A DNA stretch of 64,000 bases from Achromobacter ruhlandii (GCF_902859695.1 NZ_CADIJL010000002.1:1-64000); one strand, 5' to 3'; positions 1 through 9,366 are shown, counted from the stretch's first letter. Translations and numbers: made by a program. The notes: a model not told the origin generated them from the sequence alone.

Positions 1-1
1 G

Positions 2-3000
2 ACCAAGGCGCAAAGCAAGAGCCGGGCCGAGGCGCCCGCCGCCGCGCAGGCGGCGCCGGCCGATACGCCGGTCGAGCCGCCGGCGCCGCCCGCCGCCAAG
101 CCCGGCGCCAATGCCGATTGCGATTGCGCCTCGCCCTATCGCGATTACCTGGCGGCCGACACGCCCGACACCCGCGCGCTGTTCAGCGCGGTGGAGGCCG
201 GCGACGAAGCCGCGTTCAGCGCGGCCCTGGCAAAAGTGTCGCGGCCGGGGGACTACGCGCTTGAAGGCGTGCCGCTGCTGCATGCGCTGCTGATGCCGGC
301 CGGGCAACGCGGCAAGCACGTGTATTGGGACATGCCGGCGGATGAGGCCGCGCGCCTGCGCCAGGCGTATCGCGCCGCGTTGCCGGCGCGCACCCGCATG
401 CTGGCGTCCCTGCTGGCCACCAAGCCGGCGCTCGATGACATCACCTACGAGTCGCGCCGCCCCTCATTGCAGCTGGCGCTGCTGTATGGCTCGCCCGAGA
501 TGCTGGATATGCTGCTGGCCGCGGGCGCACGGCCCGACCAGCGCGGCGACGAGAACAAGACCCCGTTGGAATTCCTGCTCAACCGCGATTTCGAATTCGC
601 GGTGCGCATGACCTATCTGCCCCGGCTGCCCGACCGCCAGGAAACCACCCGCATGGTGCTGGCGCTGCTCAAGGCCGGCGCCGCGCGGCCCTTCGCCTAT
701 ATCGACGAGCATGCCGACGATGCCACGCGCCAGGCCTTCAAGGACGCCCAGGGCCAGCCGCGCAAGGCCGCGGACTATCTTGCCTGGGGGCCGCTGGTCG
801 AGCTGACCGAAGGCGCCGAGGTCGTGCGCGCCCTGGCCGCCACCGGCACCCGGCCCGCCTACGACGACGGCGCCAGTCCGTTGGCGCTGGCCGCCTACAC
901 CGGCAACGCTGGCGCGGTGTCGGCGCTGGCCGAACTGGGACCGCGCACCACGCCGGACAAGGCCTACGGCGCCGCCGGCGACCTCGACCTGTGGCTGGAC
1001 GCGGCCCAGGCCGCGGTGGTGGCCGGACACGGTGACATCGCCGCGCCGCTGCTGCGGGCCGGCATGCCGTTCAACCAGCGCGGCCCGCGCACCGGCACCG
1101 ATCCCGCGGTGTTCGTCCGGATGGAGGCCGAGGAACGGCCCATCCTGAACCTGGCCGCCGCCAAGGGCGACACGGCAACGCTGCGGCGCCTGCTGGCGTT
1201 GGGCGCGCCCGTGGACGGCGATGCCAACGACCAATATGGCGACACGCCGCTGGCGGACGCGGTGCGGGCGCGCCAGGCCGACGCCGCGCGCGCGTTGATC
1301 GCCGGGGGCGCCAACCCGGCTGCGGTGCGCCAGGGGTACGACCGCAAGTCGGCGATCGAGCGCGCGGTGGAGGCGGATGACGCGGCGCTGCTGCGCGAGT
1401 TGCTCGCCGCCACTGCGCCCCCGGCCCTGCAGGCGCTGCTGGCCGATCCCGCGCATTCGCCGCTGGCGCTGGCCCTGCGCCAGCCCGGCAAGCAGGGCGC
1501 GGCCATGCTGCGGCAATTGGCCGATGCCGGCCTGGACTTGAAGACCCTCGATGCCGATGCCATCCGCCAGGCGCTGGACAACCGCGACACGGCGATGGCC
1601 ACGTATCTGATCGACGCGGGCGTGCCGGTCAATCCGGCGCCCGCCGCCGCGTCGGACGACGCGTTCGACCGCAAGGGCGTGCCGCCGCTGCTGGTGGCGG
1701 TGACCTCTGAGCAGGCCGCGATGGTCGACGCTTTGCTGGCCAGGGGCGCCGACCCGCTCGGCCTGGCGCCGGACGGCCGCAGTACCTTGTATTGGGCCAT
1801 CGGCGCCGGCGATGATGCCATGCTGGAGCGCCTGTTGCGCGCCGGCGCCAGGCTGGACGACCCGCGCCTGCCGCGCGCGCCGGCCCCCTATGCATTGTTG
1901 AACGCGGCGCTGGCCTCGGGCGACATGGCGCGGGTCGCCCGCGTGGCGCAGGGCAGCGGGCAAACGCCCGAGGCCGCCTGCCTACCGCCGGGCGGCGAGT
2001 ACGTCCTGCTCGACAAGCCGGGTTATTTCGCGCAATTGCAGGCGGCCGGCTATCGCGGCGCGCACGCCGATTGCGCGCGCCAGGAAGTGGCCTTGCCGCA
2101 GCGCCTGCTGTCGGCATTGCTGCGCGACCGGCAACTGGCGGTCGCGCGTCGCGACACCGTGGTCGACGTGCTGCGGCGCGTGAAGGAAATGGGCGCCGAC
2201 CTGGACGCGCCGCAGGGCGAAAGCGGCGCCACGCCGCTGGGCACGGCCATCGAGCTTGGCCGCGCCGACCTGGCCGATGCCATGCTGGCCGCCGGCGCCA
2301 AGCCGGACGCGGCCGATGCCCAGGGCCGCAGCCCCGCCTGGGTGGCGCTGGCCAGCGGCCAGCCCGACATGCTGGCGCTGCTGGCGCGGCACCAGGCGCG
2401 CTTTGACGGCGCGGCCGCGCCGTCGGGCCAGTCCTTCGGCCAGACGCTGGCCTGCCAGGCGTCGCCGGATTTCGCGGCCGCATTGCAGGCGGCCGGTGTC
2501 ACGCTCAAGCAGGCCTGCCCGCGCGCGCCGGCCGCCGGCAAGACGGCCGCCAAGGCGGCCACGCGCCTCGCCGGCCATTACTACCTGCGCGGCGTGCGCG
2601 AAGTGGGCAGCGAGCTGCTGCTGTCGGCCGATGGCCGCTTCGATTATCTGATGAGCTACGGCGCCACGGACATCCAGGCTAGCGGCGCATGGCGCAGCGA
2701 TGGCAAGCAGGTGATCCTGGACACGCCGCCGATCCAGCCGTTCTCGGCCATCGGCAAGGTCGGCGCGGATACGCGCGCGGCCGAGGGCGACCTGCTGACG
2801 GTGCGTGTGTATTACCAGGGCCGGCCGGTGAAGGTCGACGTGGCCATGTCGTCGGCCAGCGCCGATTACGCCGGCACGCCGAAGCAATCGGAAGGGGCGG
2901 ACGGCGTCAGCGCGCCGATCGCGCCGGGTGAGCTCAAGGCGTTGGCCGTGTTCGTGCCGCTGCCTTCCGGCGCGCGCTGGCACAGCGTGGATGTGAGCAA

Positions 3001-3151
3001 GTCCGATATTACGGCGCGCGCCCTGCGCATTGATCTGGAGCTGCCGGAATCCGCCGGTCGCACACCGTTGCATATGACATTGGCATTGCAAGCGGACGGC
3101 GCGCTGGTGGCCACGCAGGGCAGGCGCGAGCTGCGCTATGAGAAAGAGTAG
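2..3151 (+). CDS. Ankyrin-repeat protein, 5' end cut by window edge
   Basis: The frame is open to the left edge, so the start lies outside the window; 1049 codons are visible before the TAG at 3149-3151. The GTG at 191 is only an internal valine codon. The visible N-terminus is an Ala/Pro-rich linker, followed by many degenerate ankyrin repeats. Typical repeat starts are SPLALAAYTGNAGAVSAL, TPLADAVRARQADAARAL and TPLGTAIELGRADLADAM, each ending in an AGA.PD-like turn. The last ~190 residues leave the ankyrin pattern and form a separate beta-rich-looking domain (from about HYYLRGVREVGSELLLSADG) with no family I can name. Ankyrin arrays bind proteins; the linker suggests an exported or membrane-anchored protein, but the signal region is not visible. 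It lies 130 bp upstream of sodB on the same strand. Function unknown. Confidence 0.85.
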   Translation, partial: TKAQSKSRAEAPAAAQAAPADTPVEPPAPPAAKPGANADCDCASPYRDYLAADTPDTRALFSAVEAGDEAAFSAALAKVSRPGDYALEGVPLLHALLMPAGQRGKHVYWDMPADEAARLRQAYRAALPARTRMLASLLATKPALDDITYESRRPSLQLALLYGSPEMLDMLLAAGARPDQRGDENKTPLEFLLNRDFEFAVRMTYLPRLPDRQETTRMVLALLKAGAARPFAYIDEHADDATRQAFKDAQGQPRKAADYLAWGPLVELTEGAEVVRALAATGTRPAYDDGASPLALAAYTGNAGAVSALAELGPRTTPDKAYGAAGDLDLWLDAAQAAVVAGHGDIAAPLLRAGMPFNQRGPRTGTDPAVFVRMEAEERPILNLAAAKGDTATLRRLLALGAPVDGDANDQYGDTPLADAVRARQADAARALIAGGANPAAVRQGYDRKSAIERAVEADDAALLRELLAATAPPALQALLADPAHSPLALALRQPGKQGAAMLRQLADAGLDLKTLDADAIRQALDNRDTAMATYLIDAGVPVNPAPAAASDDAFDRKGVPPLLVAVTSEQAAMVDALLARGADPLGLAPDGRSTLYWAIGAGDDAMLERLLRAGARLDDPRLPRAPAPYALLNAALASGDMARVARVAQGSGQTPEAACLPPGGEYVLLDKPGYFAQLQAAGYRGAHADCARQEVALPQRLLSALLRDRQLAVARRDTVVDVLRRVKEMGADLDAPQGESGATPLGTAIELGRADLADAMLAAGAKPDAADAQGRSPAWVALASGQPDMLALLARHQARFDGAAAPSGQSFGQTLACQASPDFAAALQAAGVTLKQACPRAPAAGKTAAKAATRLAGHYYLRGVREVGSELLLSADGRFDYLMSYGATDIQASGAWRSDGKQVILDTPPIQPFSAIGKVGADTRAAEGDLLTVRVYYQGRPVKVDVAMSSASADYAGTPKQSEGADGVSAPIAPGELKALAVFVPLPSGARWHSVDVSKSDITARALRIDLELPESAGRTPLHMTLALQADGALVATQGRRELRYEKE

Positions 3152-3183
3152 CGTTTACGCGCGCAGGGCATAAACACATGCCC

Positions 3184-3211
3184 GTTAACCCCGCGCCGCC
3201 GCGGGGTTAAC
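3184..3211. repeat. Perfect 11-bp inverted repeat between the ankyrin gene and sodB
   Basis: The arms GTTAACCCCGC (3184-3194) and GCGGGGTTAAC (3201-3211) are exact reverse complements around a 6-nt loop. No T-run follows on either strand, so it is a weak candidate for an intrinsic terminator. It lies 33 bp after the ankyrin stop and 71 bp before the sodB start. It could end the upstream transcript or act as an operator near the sodB promoter. Confidence 0.6.
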
Positions 3212-3281
3212 GCGGTATCCTCGCAGAGTTGCCGATACAATTGAACGGCTTGATCGTGCACTCAACAGAAGGAACCGACAC

Positions 3282-3860
3282 ATGGCACATACTCTTCCCC
3301 CCCTGCCTTACGAACTGGACGCGCTGGCTCCGCACATCTCGAAAGAGACGCTGGAGTACCACTACGGCAAGCACCACCAGACCTACGTCACGAACCTGAA
3401 CAACCTGATCCCGGGCACCGAGTTCGAGAACCTGTCGCTGGAAGACATCGTCAAGAAGTCCTCGGGTGGCATCTTCAACAACGCCGCGCAGATCTGGAAC
3501 CACACCTTCTACTGGAACAGCCTGGCTCCCAAGGCCGGCGGCGCGCCGAGCGGCAAGCTGGCCGACGCCATCAATGCCAAGTGGGGCAGCTTCGACGCCT
3601 TCAAGGAAGCCTTCAACAAGTCGGCCGCCGGCAACTTCGGTTCGGGCTGGACCTGGCTGGTCAAGAAGGCCGACGGTTCCGTCGACATCGTCAACACCAG
3701 CAACGCCGCGACCCCGCTGACCACGGCCGACAAGCCGCTGCTGACCTGTGATGTCTGGGAACACGCGTACTACATCGACTACCGCAATGCCCGTCCCAAG
3801 TACCTGGAAAACTTCTGGGCCCTGGTGAACTGGGACTTCGCGGCCAAGAATTTCGCCTGA
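3282..3860 (+). CDS. sodB: Superoxide dismutase, Fe type
   Basis: This cytoplasmic enzyme dismutes superoxide to hydrogen peroxide and oxygen. At 192 residues it is full length for SodB. The four metal ligands are visible: His27 (EYHYGKHHQ), His74 (WNHTFYW), Asp157 and His161 (DVWEHAYY). Gln70 in [11 protein letters not shown] is the second-sphere glutamine typical of iron enzymes; manganese enzymes place it elsewhere. The ATG is preceded by AGAAGGA at 3267-3273 with good spacing. A strong terminator follows, so it appears to be transcribed alone. No signal peptide is seen. Confidence 0.97.
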   Translation: MAHTLPPLPYELDALAPHISKETLEYHYGKHHQTYVTNLNNLIPGTEFENLSLEDIVKKSSGGIFNNAAQIWNHTFYWNSLAPKAGGAPSGKLADAINAKWGSFDAFKEAFNKSAAGNFGSGWTWLVKKADGSVDIVNTSNAATPLTTADKPLLTCDVWEHAYYIDYRNARPKYLENFWALVNWDFAAKNFA

Positions 3861-3894
3861 TTCCGCGGCGCGCCCGGCGCGCAACGCAAGCCAG

Positions 3895-3926
3895 AGGCCC
3901 CTCGCGTCGCGAGGGGCCTTTTGTTT
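3895..3926 (+). terminator. Rho-independent terminator of sodB
   Basis: An 11-bp stem (AGGCCCCTCGC / GCGAGGGGCCT) with a 3-nt loop is followed by TTTTGTTTT. It lies 34 bp after the sodB stop. Confidence 0.92.
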
Positions 3927-4001
3927 TGCGCGGTGCGGTCGAGCGTCATGCAATGCTGTATTGCATGGTCAAATTTTGTATATTGTCGAATCCATTTTGT
4001 T

Positions 4002-4020
4002 GAAAATGAGAATGAATCTC
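4002..4020. promoter_or_regulatory. Candidate Fur-like box upstream of the chemotaxis receptor gene
   Basis: GAAAATGAGAATGAATCTC matches the classical 19-bp Fur consensus GATAATGATAATCATTATC at 14 of 19 positions by my own alignment. It sits in an AT-rich island (about 3960-4020) that also holds a TATATT -10-like hexamer at 3979-3984. The dyad symmetry is weak on the right arm, so the call is tentative. Confidence 0.35.
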
Positions 4021-4144
4021 CCCTTCCTCCGGGCTAACCCGGGGCAGGGCTGCCGCTATTGTTGACGCAGTCTGCGGCTGAGCCACGGGGCCAACGACCG
4101 CGGCATGGCCGCCCGGTACCGTGGTGTCTGACGGAAAGGGAAGC

Positions 4145-5872
4145 ATGTTGCGGTTTTTTTCGAGGTTGCATATCGGTGCGCGCATTGGCGTGCGCCTGTC
4201 GGGCGCGTTCCTGCTGGTGGCGCTGCTGGGTGGCACCATCGGCGCGTTCGGGGTGTGGGGGCTGGCCCGCATCAACGACATGAACGACCAGATCGCCCAG
4301 ATCGAGTTTCGCGGGCTGTCCGACATCAAGGAAGCCAACATCAGCCTGATCGCCGCGGGCAGGGCGCGCAAGAGCTTCCTGCTGGCCGCCACCGACGAAG
4401 AGCGCGCGGCGCTGCGGCGCGAATTCGACCGGGATGTCCAGAACCTCGAACGCCTGCGGGCCCAGGCCGCGCAGAACTTCACGCGTGATAATGGCCAGCG
4501 CCTGCTGGCGGCCTTCGGCGAGGCCGAAACGGCCTGGAAACGGGAAGCCGCCGCCTTCTTCGACGAAGCGGCGCGCCAGCCGCTGGCGCAGCTCGATCCC
4601 GCCATCGCCGGCATCAACAAGCGCGCCGCCGATACCTCGGACAAGGCCGAACACTTGATGTCCGAACTGGCGCAGGTCAAGGAGCAGGCCGCCGACGAGG
4701 CGGTGCGGGAAGTCACCGAGCTTTACCGCAGCACTCGCCTGCTGGTGATCCTGCTGTCGGTGGCCGGCGTGGTCATCGGCCTGCTGCTGGGCTGGTGGGT
4801 GACGCGCGGCATCGTGCGGCCCCTCGGGCAAGCGGTGGAGGCCGCGCGCCGCGTCGCCAACGGCGACCTCAGCGGCAACATCCAGGTCACCTCGCGCGAC
4901 GAAACCGGCGACCTGATGGCCGCGCTCAAGGCCATGAACGAGAACCTGTCGCGCATTGTGCGCGACGTGCGCGATGGCTGCGAAAGCATCGCCTCGGCCT
5001 CGTCGCAGATCGCGCAGGGCAACGCCGACCTGTCGCAGCGCACCGAAGAGCAGGCCGCGTCGCTGGAACAGACCGCGGCGTCGATGGAGCAGCTCACCAG
5101 CACGGTGCAGCAGAACGCCAGCAATGCCGGCGAAGCCGAAAAGCTCGTCACCCAGGCCTCGGCCGTGGCGGCCCGCGGCGGCGAGGTCGTCAATGTCGTG
5201 GTGCAGACCATGAGCGCGATCTCCGAAAGCTCGCGTCGCATCGCCGACATCACCAGCGTGATCGACGGTATTGCGTTCCAGACCAACATCCTGGCGCTGA
5301 ATGCGGCGGTCGAGGCCGCGCGCGCCGGCGAACAGGGCCGTGGCTTCGCCGTGGTGGCGGGCGAGGTCCGCACCCTGGCGCAACGCTCGGCGGTCGCGGC
5401 CAAGGAAATCAAGGCGCTGATCGACGAATCCGTCCATCGCGTCGAAGGCGGCACGCGCCAGGCGGACGACGCCGGCAGCACCATGCGCGAGGTGGTCGAC
5501 AGCGTGCGCCAGGCCGCGGTCCTGGTGCATGAAATCGCTAGCGCCTCGGCTGAGCAGTCCACCGGCATCGGCCAGGTTAACCAGGCCGTGGCGCAGATGG
5601 ACACGGTGACCCAGCAGAACGCCGCGCTGGTGGAACAGGCCGCCGCCGCGGCGGGCAGCATGCAGGACCAGGCCAGCCGCCTGTCGCAGCAGGTGCGCCG
5701 CTTCAAGCTCGATGCCGGCGCGGTGTCGCTGGGCGCCGGGCCGCAGGCGCGCCTGATCCAGGCCGGACGCGCCACGCCGCATCCGCCGATCGCGGCGCCG
5801 CGCCAGGAACCCGCCGTGGCCCGCCCGGTTCTCAATCACGCGGCCGACGAGGACGACTGGTCGTCATTCTGA
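4145..5872 (+). CDS. Methyl-accepting chemotaxis protein
   Basis: This inner-membrane chemoreceptor signals through CheW/CheA. From the chosen ATG it has 575 residues. TM1 is at about 17-40, followed by a helical four-helix-bundle-type periplasmic sensor to ~195, TM2 at about 197-219 (VILLSVAGVVIGLLLGWWV) and a HAMP domain. The long methyl-accepting coiled coil has its conserved hairpin tip near residue 373 (IAFQTNILALNAAVEAARAG). The C-terminus DDWSSF resembles the WxxF tether that binds CheR/CheB in full-size receptors. The ATG at 4145 is chosen because GGAAAGGGAAG lies just upstream; an in-frame GTG at 4121 lacks such a site. The ligand cannot be inferred, and no che genes are in the window. 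Confidence 0.95.
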   Translation: MLRFFSRLHIGARIGVRLSGAFLLVALLGGTIGAFGVWGLARINDMNDQIAQIEFRGLSDIKEANISLIAAGRARKSFLLAATDEERAALRREFDRDVQNLERLRAQAAQNFTRDNGQRLLAAFGEAETAWKREAAAFFDEAARQPLAQLDPAIAGINKRAADTSDKAEHLMSELAQVKEQAADEAVREVTELYRSTRLLVILLSVAGVVIGLLLGWWVTRGIVRPLGQAVEAARRVANGDLSGNIQVTSRDETGDLMAALKAMNENLSRIVRDVRDGCESIASASSQIAQGNADLSQRTEEQAASLEQTAASMEQLTSTVQQNASNAGEAEKLVTQASAVAARGGEVVNVVVQTMSAISESSRRIADITSVIDGIAFQTNILALNAAVEAARAGEQGRGFAVVAGEVRTLAQRSAVAAKEIKALIDESVHRVEGGTRQADDAGSTMREVVDSVRQAAVLVHEIASASAEQSTGIGQVNQAVAQMDTVTQQNAALVEQAAAAAGSMQDQASRLSQQVRRFKLDAGAVSLGAGPQARLIQAGRATPHPPIAAPRQEPAVARPVLNHAADEDDWSSF

Positions 5873-5965
5873 AGCAAGCGGCCCGTTGTGGGCTGGCCGT
5901 CAGGCGGCGATGGTAAGGTGTAGCCACGTCTGGTTCCCCCCGCGCCTCGTCGCGCGGCCTCGCTC

Positions 5966-7387
5966 ATGCCCCTGCTTACTCCATTGCGCGGTGTCGCCAC
6001 CCGCTCGCGCCACCTGCTGCGCCGCAAGCTGCGCCAAACCAATCGCCTGTCGCGCAAGAGCCTGCCGATGGCCTTGCTGCTGGGCGGCGCGGCGCTGGTG
6101 GCATTGGTGTCGCTGGGATTCGCCTATCTGGCGGACCTGGCGCTGGAATGGAACCGCGAATGGGTCGGCCGCGCTGGCTGGCTGGCGCTGCTGGTGCTGC
6201 CCTGCGCGCTGGCCGCCTTGCGCTGGGCCACCCTGCGGTTCGCGCCCAACGCCGCGGGTAGCGGCATTCCACAGGTCATCGGCGCCCTGTCGCTGCCGCC
6301 GGGCCCCAGCCAGCGCAGCCTGGTGTCGCTGGCGCAAGTGCTGTGGAAGATCCCGCTGGCCTTCTTCGGCATGCTGGCCGGCGCCTCGATCGGACGCGAA
6401 GGGCCGTCGGTGCAGGTCGGCGCCGCCGTTATGCTGGCATGGGGCGATTTCTGGAAGCGCCGCGGCCTCCAACTGCGCGGCTTCCATGCCAACGAGCTGC
6501 TTGCCGCGGGCGCGGCGGGCGGCCTGGCCGCGGCCTTCAACGCGCCGCTGGCCGGCGTCATCTTCGCCATCGAGGAACTCGGCCGCGGCACCGTGCTGCG
6601 CTGGCAGCGGCTGGTGCTGATCGGCGTGCTGGCGGCGGGCTTCCTGGTGGTCGCGGTGCAGGGCAACAACCCATACTTCGGCACCTTCGCCGGCGCGCCG
6701 CTGGCCCACGGCATGTTGTGGTGGGTGCTGATCTGCGCGGCGCTCAACGGCGCGCTGGGCGGCATCTTCGCGCGCCTGCTGGGCAAGGGGCCGGCGGCGA
6801 TGGCGCCGGCCTCGTGGCGCGCCTGGATCCGGGCGCATCCCATCTGGACCGCCTTCGCCATGGGCGTGGCGCTGGCGCTGATCGGCCTGGCCACCGCCGG
6901 CAGCGTCTACGGCACCGGCTACGGCGCGGCGGCCGACCTGCTGTCGGGCGAAACCCAGCATGCGCTGCCGGCCGGCTTCGGCCTGGCCAAGCTGGCCGCC
7001 ACCGTGGCCTCGTACTGGGCCGGCATCCCCGGCGGCATCTTCACGCCCGCGCTCACCACCGGCGCCGGCATCGGCCATCACATCTGGGCATTGGCGGGCG
7101 AGGGCGTGGATCAGCGGGTGCTGGTGCTGGTGTCGATGGCCGCGTTCCTGGCGGCGGCCACCCAGGCGCCGCTCACGGCCAGCGTGGTGGTGATGGAAAT
7201 GACCGGCAGCCAGCCCATGCTGTTCTGGTTGCTGGTCGGATCGCTGCTGGCTTCGGGCGTGTCGCGCCAGTTCTGCCCGCAGCCGTTCTACCATCTGGCC
7301 GCCGGCCGCTTCCGGCGCCAGGCCATTGTCGAGGCCGGGCGCGCGGCACGGTCCGGGGCGTCGACGGGCGCGTCCGCCGTACGGTGA
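5966..7387 (+). CDS. ClC-family chloride channel / proton antiporter
   Basis: A 473-residue polytopic membrane protein with the three ClC signature stretches: GSGIPQ (anion selectivity), GREGP (with the external gating glutamate) and GIFTPALTTGAG. The pair EE in VIFAIEELG matches the internal proton-transfer glutamate of ClC-ec1, and a tyrosine in QPFYHLAA sits where the central-gate tyrosine is expected. Together these favour a chloride/proton antiporter rather than a channel. It lacks C-terminal CBS domains. The ATG start has no clear ribosome binding site, so the exact start is uncertain. It is 93 bp downstream of the chemoreceptor gene with no obvious terminator between them. Confidence 0.93.
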   Translation: MPLLTPLRGVATRSRHLLRRKLRQTNRLSRKSLPMALLLGGAALVALVSLGFAYLADLALEWNREWVGRAGWLALLVLPCALAALRWATLRFAPNAAGSGIPQVIGALSLPPGPSQRSLVSLAQVLWKIPLAFFGMLAGASIGREGPSVQVGAAVMLAWGDFWKRRGLQLRGFHANELLAAGAAGGLAAAFNAPLAGVIFAIEELGRGTVLRWQRLVLIGVLAAGFLVVAVQGNNPYFGTFAGAPLAHGMLWWVLICAALNGALGGIFARLLGKGPAAMAPASWRAWIRAHPIWTAFAMGVALALIGLATAGSVYGTGYGAAADLLSGETQHALPAGFGLAKLAATVASYWAGIPGGIFTPALTTGAGIGHHIWALAGEGVDQRVLVLVSMAAFLAAATQAPLTASVVVMEMTGSQPMLFWLLVGSLLASGVSRQFCPQPFYHLAAGRFRRQAIVEAGRAARSGASTGASAVR

Positions 7388-7507
7388 GTGAACAGCTGTT
7401 GGACACCGTCCGTGCAGCGGACATCCCGGGAATGCACCAACTTGGCGCGAAAACCGCTGCGTTAAGATCGACCGCATTCCATTTCACCACTTCAATCCGA
7501 GCATCCC

Positions 7508-8713
7508 ATGACCGTGCATGCCTTTATCTGTGACGCGATCCGCACCCCCTTCGGCCGCTATGGCGGCGCGCTGGCTTCCGTGCGCCCCGACGACCTCGCG
7601 GCCGTCGCCATCAAGGCGCTGGTGGCGCGCAACCCCGGCGTGCGCTGGGAGGAACTGGACGACGCCATCATGGGTTGCGCCAACCAGGCCGGCGAAGACA
7701 ACCGCAACGTCGCGCGCATGGCCACGCTGCTGGCGGGCCTGCCGGTCGAAGTGCCCGGCGCCACCGTCAACCGCCTGTGCGGCTCGGGCCTGGACGCCAT
7801 CGGCAGCGCCGCGCGCGCCATCCGCGCCGGCGAAGCCGGCCTGATGCTGGCTGGCGGCGTCGAAAGCATGAGCCGCGCGCCGTTCGTCATGGGCAAGGCC
7901 GACAGCGCCTTCTCGCGCAGCGCCGCCATCTACGACACCACCATCGGCTGGCGCTTCATCAACAAGCTGATGAAGGCCCAGTACGGCGTCGACTCGATGC
8001 CCGAAACCGCCGAGAACGTCGCCGACGACTTCAAGATCAACCGCGAAGACCAGGACCTGTTCGCGCTGGCGAGCCAGCAGAAGACGGCCCGCGCCCAACA
8101 GGAAGGCTTCTTCGACGCCGAGATCGTGCCGGTCTCGATCGCGCAGAAGAAGGGCGACCCGATCATCGTGGCCAAGGACGAGCATCCGCGTGAAACCAGC
8201 ATCGAGGCCCTGGCCAAGCTCAAGGGCGTGGTGCGCGAAGGCGGCACGGTCACGGCCGGCAACGCCTCGGGCGTGAACGACGGCGCCGCCGCGCTGTTGC
8301 TGGCTGACGAAAAGGGCGCCGCCCGCCACGGCCTGACCCCGCGCGCCCGCGTGGTCGGCATGGCCACCGCCGGTGTCGCGCCGCGCATCATGGGTATCGG
8401 CCCGGCGCCGGCCACCCGCAAGGTGCTGGCCCAGACCGGCCTGACGCTGGACCAGATGGACGTGATCGAACTGAACGAGGCGTTCGCCGCCCAGGGCCTG
8501 GCCGTGCTGCGCCAGTTGGGCATCGCCGACAACGATCCGCGCGTCAATCCCAACGGCGGCGCCATCGCCCTGGGCCACCCGCTGGGCGCCAGCGGCGCCC
8601 GCCTGGCCACCACCGCGATCAACCAGTTGCACCGCACCGGCGGCCGCTACGCGCTGTGCACCATGTGCATCGGCGTGGGCCAGGGCATCGCCCTGATCAT
8701 AGAGCGCGTCTGA
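7508..8713 (+). CDS. pcaF: 3-oxoadipyl-CoA thiolase (PcaF-type acetyl-CoA acyltransferase)
   Basis: Thiolase of 401 residues with the catalytic set Cys91 (NRLCGSG), His357 (GGAIALGHPLGASGAR) and Cys387 (CTMCIGVGQG). The stretch CANQAGEDNRNVARMA and the DTTIGWRFIN segment are characteristic of the PcaF branch, which cleaves 3-oxoadipyl-CoA to succinyl-CoA and acetyl-CoA at the end of the beta-ketoadipate or phenylacetate routes. No other pca or paa gene is in the window, so substrate assignment rests on sequence alone; a broader beta-ketothiolase role is possible. The ribosome binding site is weak. A bidirectional terminator follows. Confidence 0.88.
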   Translation: MTVHAFICDAIRTPFGRYGGALASVRPDDLAAVAIKALVARNPGVRWEELDDAIMGCANQAGEDNRNVARMATLLAGLPVEVPGATVNRLCGSGLDAIGSAARAIRAGEAGLMLAGGVESMSRAPFVMGKADSAFSRSAAIYDTTIGWRFINKLMKAQYGVDSMPETAENVADDFKINREDQDLFALASQQKTARAQQEGFFDAEIVPVSIAQKKGDPIIVAKDEHPRETSIEALAKLKGVVREGGTVTAGNASGVNDGAAALLLADEKGAARHGLTPRARVVGMATAGVAPRIMGIGPAPATRKVLAQTGLTLDQMDVIELNEAFAAQGLAVLRQLGIADNDPRVNPNGGAIALGHPLGASGARLATTAINQLHRTGGRYALCTMCIGVGQGIALIIERV

Positions 8714-8761
8714 TCTCATGCGCGGCCCGGGCCGCGCATCGCCAGGCCGGACGGCCACGCA

Positions 8762-8785
8762 AAAGGGAGCCCGCGGGCTCCCTTT
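8762..8785. terminator. Bidirectional terminator between convergent pcaF and DUF192 genes
   Basis: The 11-bp arms AAAGGGAGCCC / GGGCTCCCTTT flank a 2-nt centre, giving A-rich and T-rich flanks on both strands. It lies between two convergent stop codons. Confidence 0.85.
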
Positions 8786-8816
8786 CTCATGCCGTCACGG
8801 CCAGGCGGGTGTCGGC

Positions 8817-9329
8817 TCAGGGCAGGCCGTCGATCTTGCGGCCGGCCTTCATGCCGTGGCTTTCGTACCACCCCTGCGCCATTTCCAGCGCGTAGCGCAC
8901 GGGCTTCTTGGAGCAGTGCGCGTCGTCGGTCTGCGGCGCCATGTCCTCGATGTTGACGATCGTGCCGTCGTCGGCGATAAAGGCGATCGACAGCGGCAGC
9001 AGCGTATTGCGCATCCAGAAACACTGCACGTCGGGTTGTTCGAAGACGAACAGCATGCCGTCGTTGCCGGCCAGTTCCTTGCGGAACATGAGCCCGTCGC
9101 GGCGGGTGGCTTCCGTATTGGCGACTTCTGCGCGGATAATATGGATACCGGCCGCCAGTTGCGTGGTGGACAGGGGCGCCTGCGGGCCGCTTTGCGCGCC
9201 GGCCGCCAGCGGCAGGGCCAGCGCGGCGGCGCCCAGCAGCGCGGTTGCCGTTGCGCGCGCTGTCGCCTGAATGAACGCTGTCTTGAACAACGTACGACCT
9301 ACCTGAAACAACGCAGCATTCTTCAGCAT
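8817..9329 (-). CDS. Exported DUF192 family protein
   Basis: The DUF192 core is clear: GLMFRKELAGNDGMLFVF, then FWMRNTLLPLSIAFI, IVNIEDMAPQ and VRYALEMAQGW. This small beta-rich family is of unknown function. A long N-terminal segment ends in a hydrophobic, alanine-rich stretch (ALLGAAALALPLAAGAQS), consistent with a signal peptide and periplasmic location. I use the ATG at 9329 (170 residues); a TTG at 9341 would add four residues, and neither has a convincing ribosome binding site. It converges with pcaF and is separated from the upstream cold-shock gene by that gene's terminator. Confidence 0.88.
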   Translation of the reverse strand: MLKNAALFQVGRTLFKTAFIQATARATATALLGAAALALPLAAGAQSGPQAPLSTTQLAAGIHIIRAEVANTEATRRDGLMFRKELAGNDGMLFVFEQPDVQCFWMRNTLLPLSIAFIADDGTIVNIEDMAPQTDDAHCSKKPVRYALEMAQGWYESHGMKAGRKIDGLP

Positions 9330-9366
9330 AACCAGACGCAATAATCGCAGTAATAAGAAAATAACA

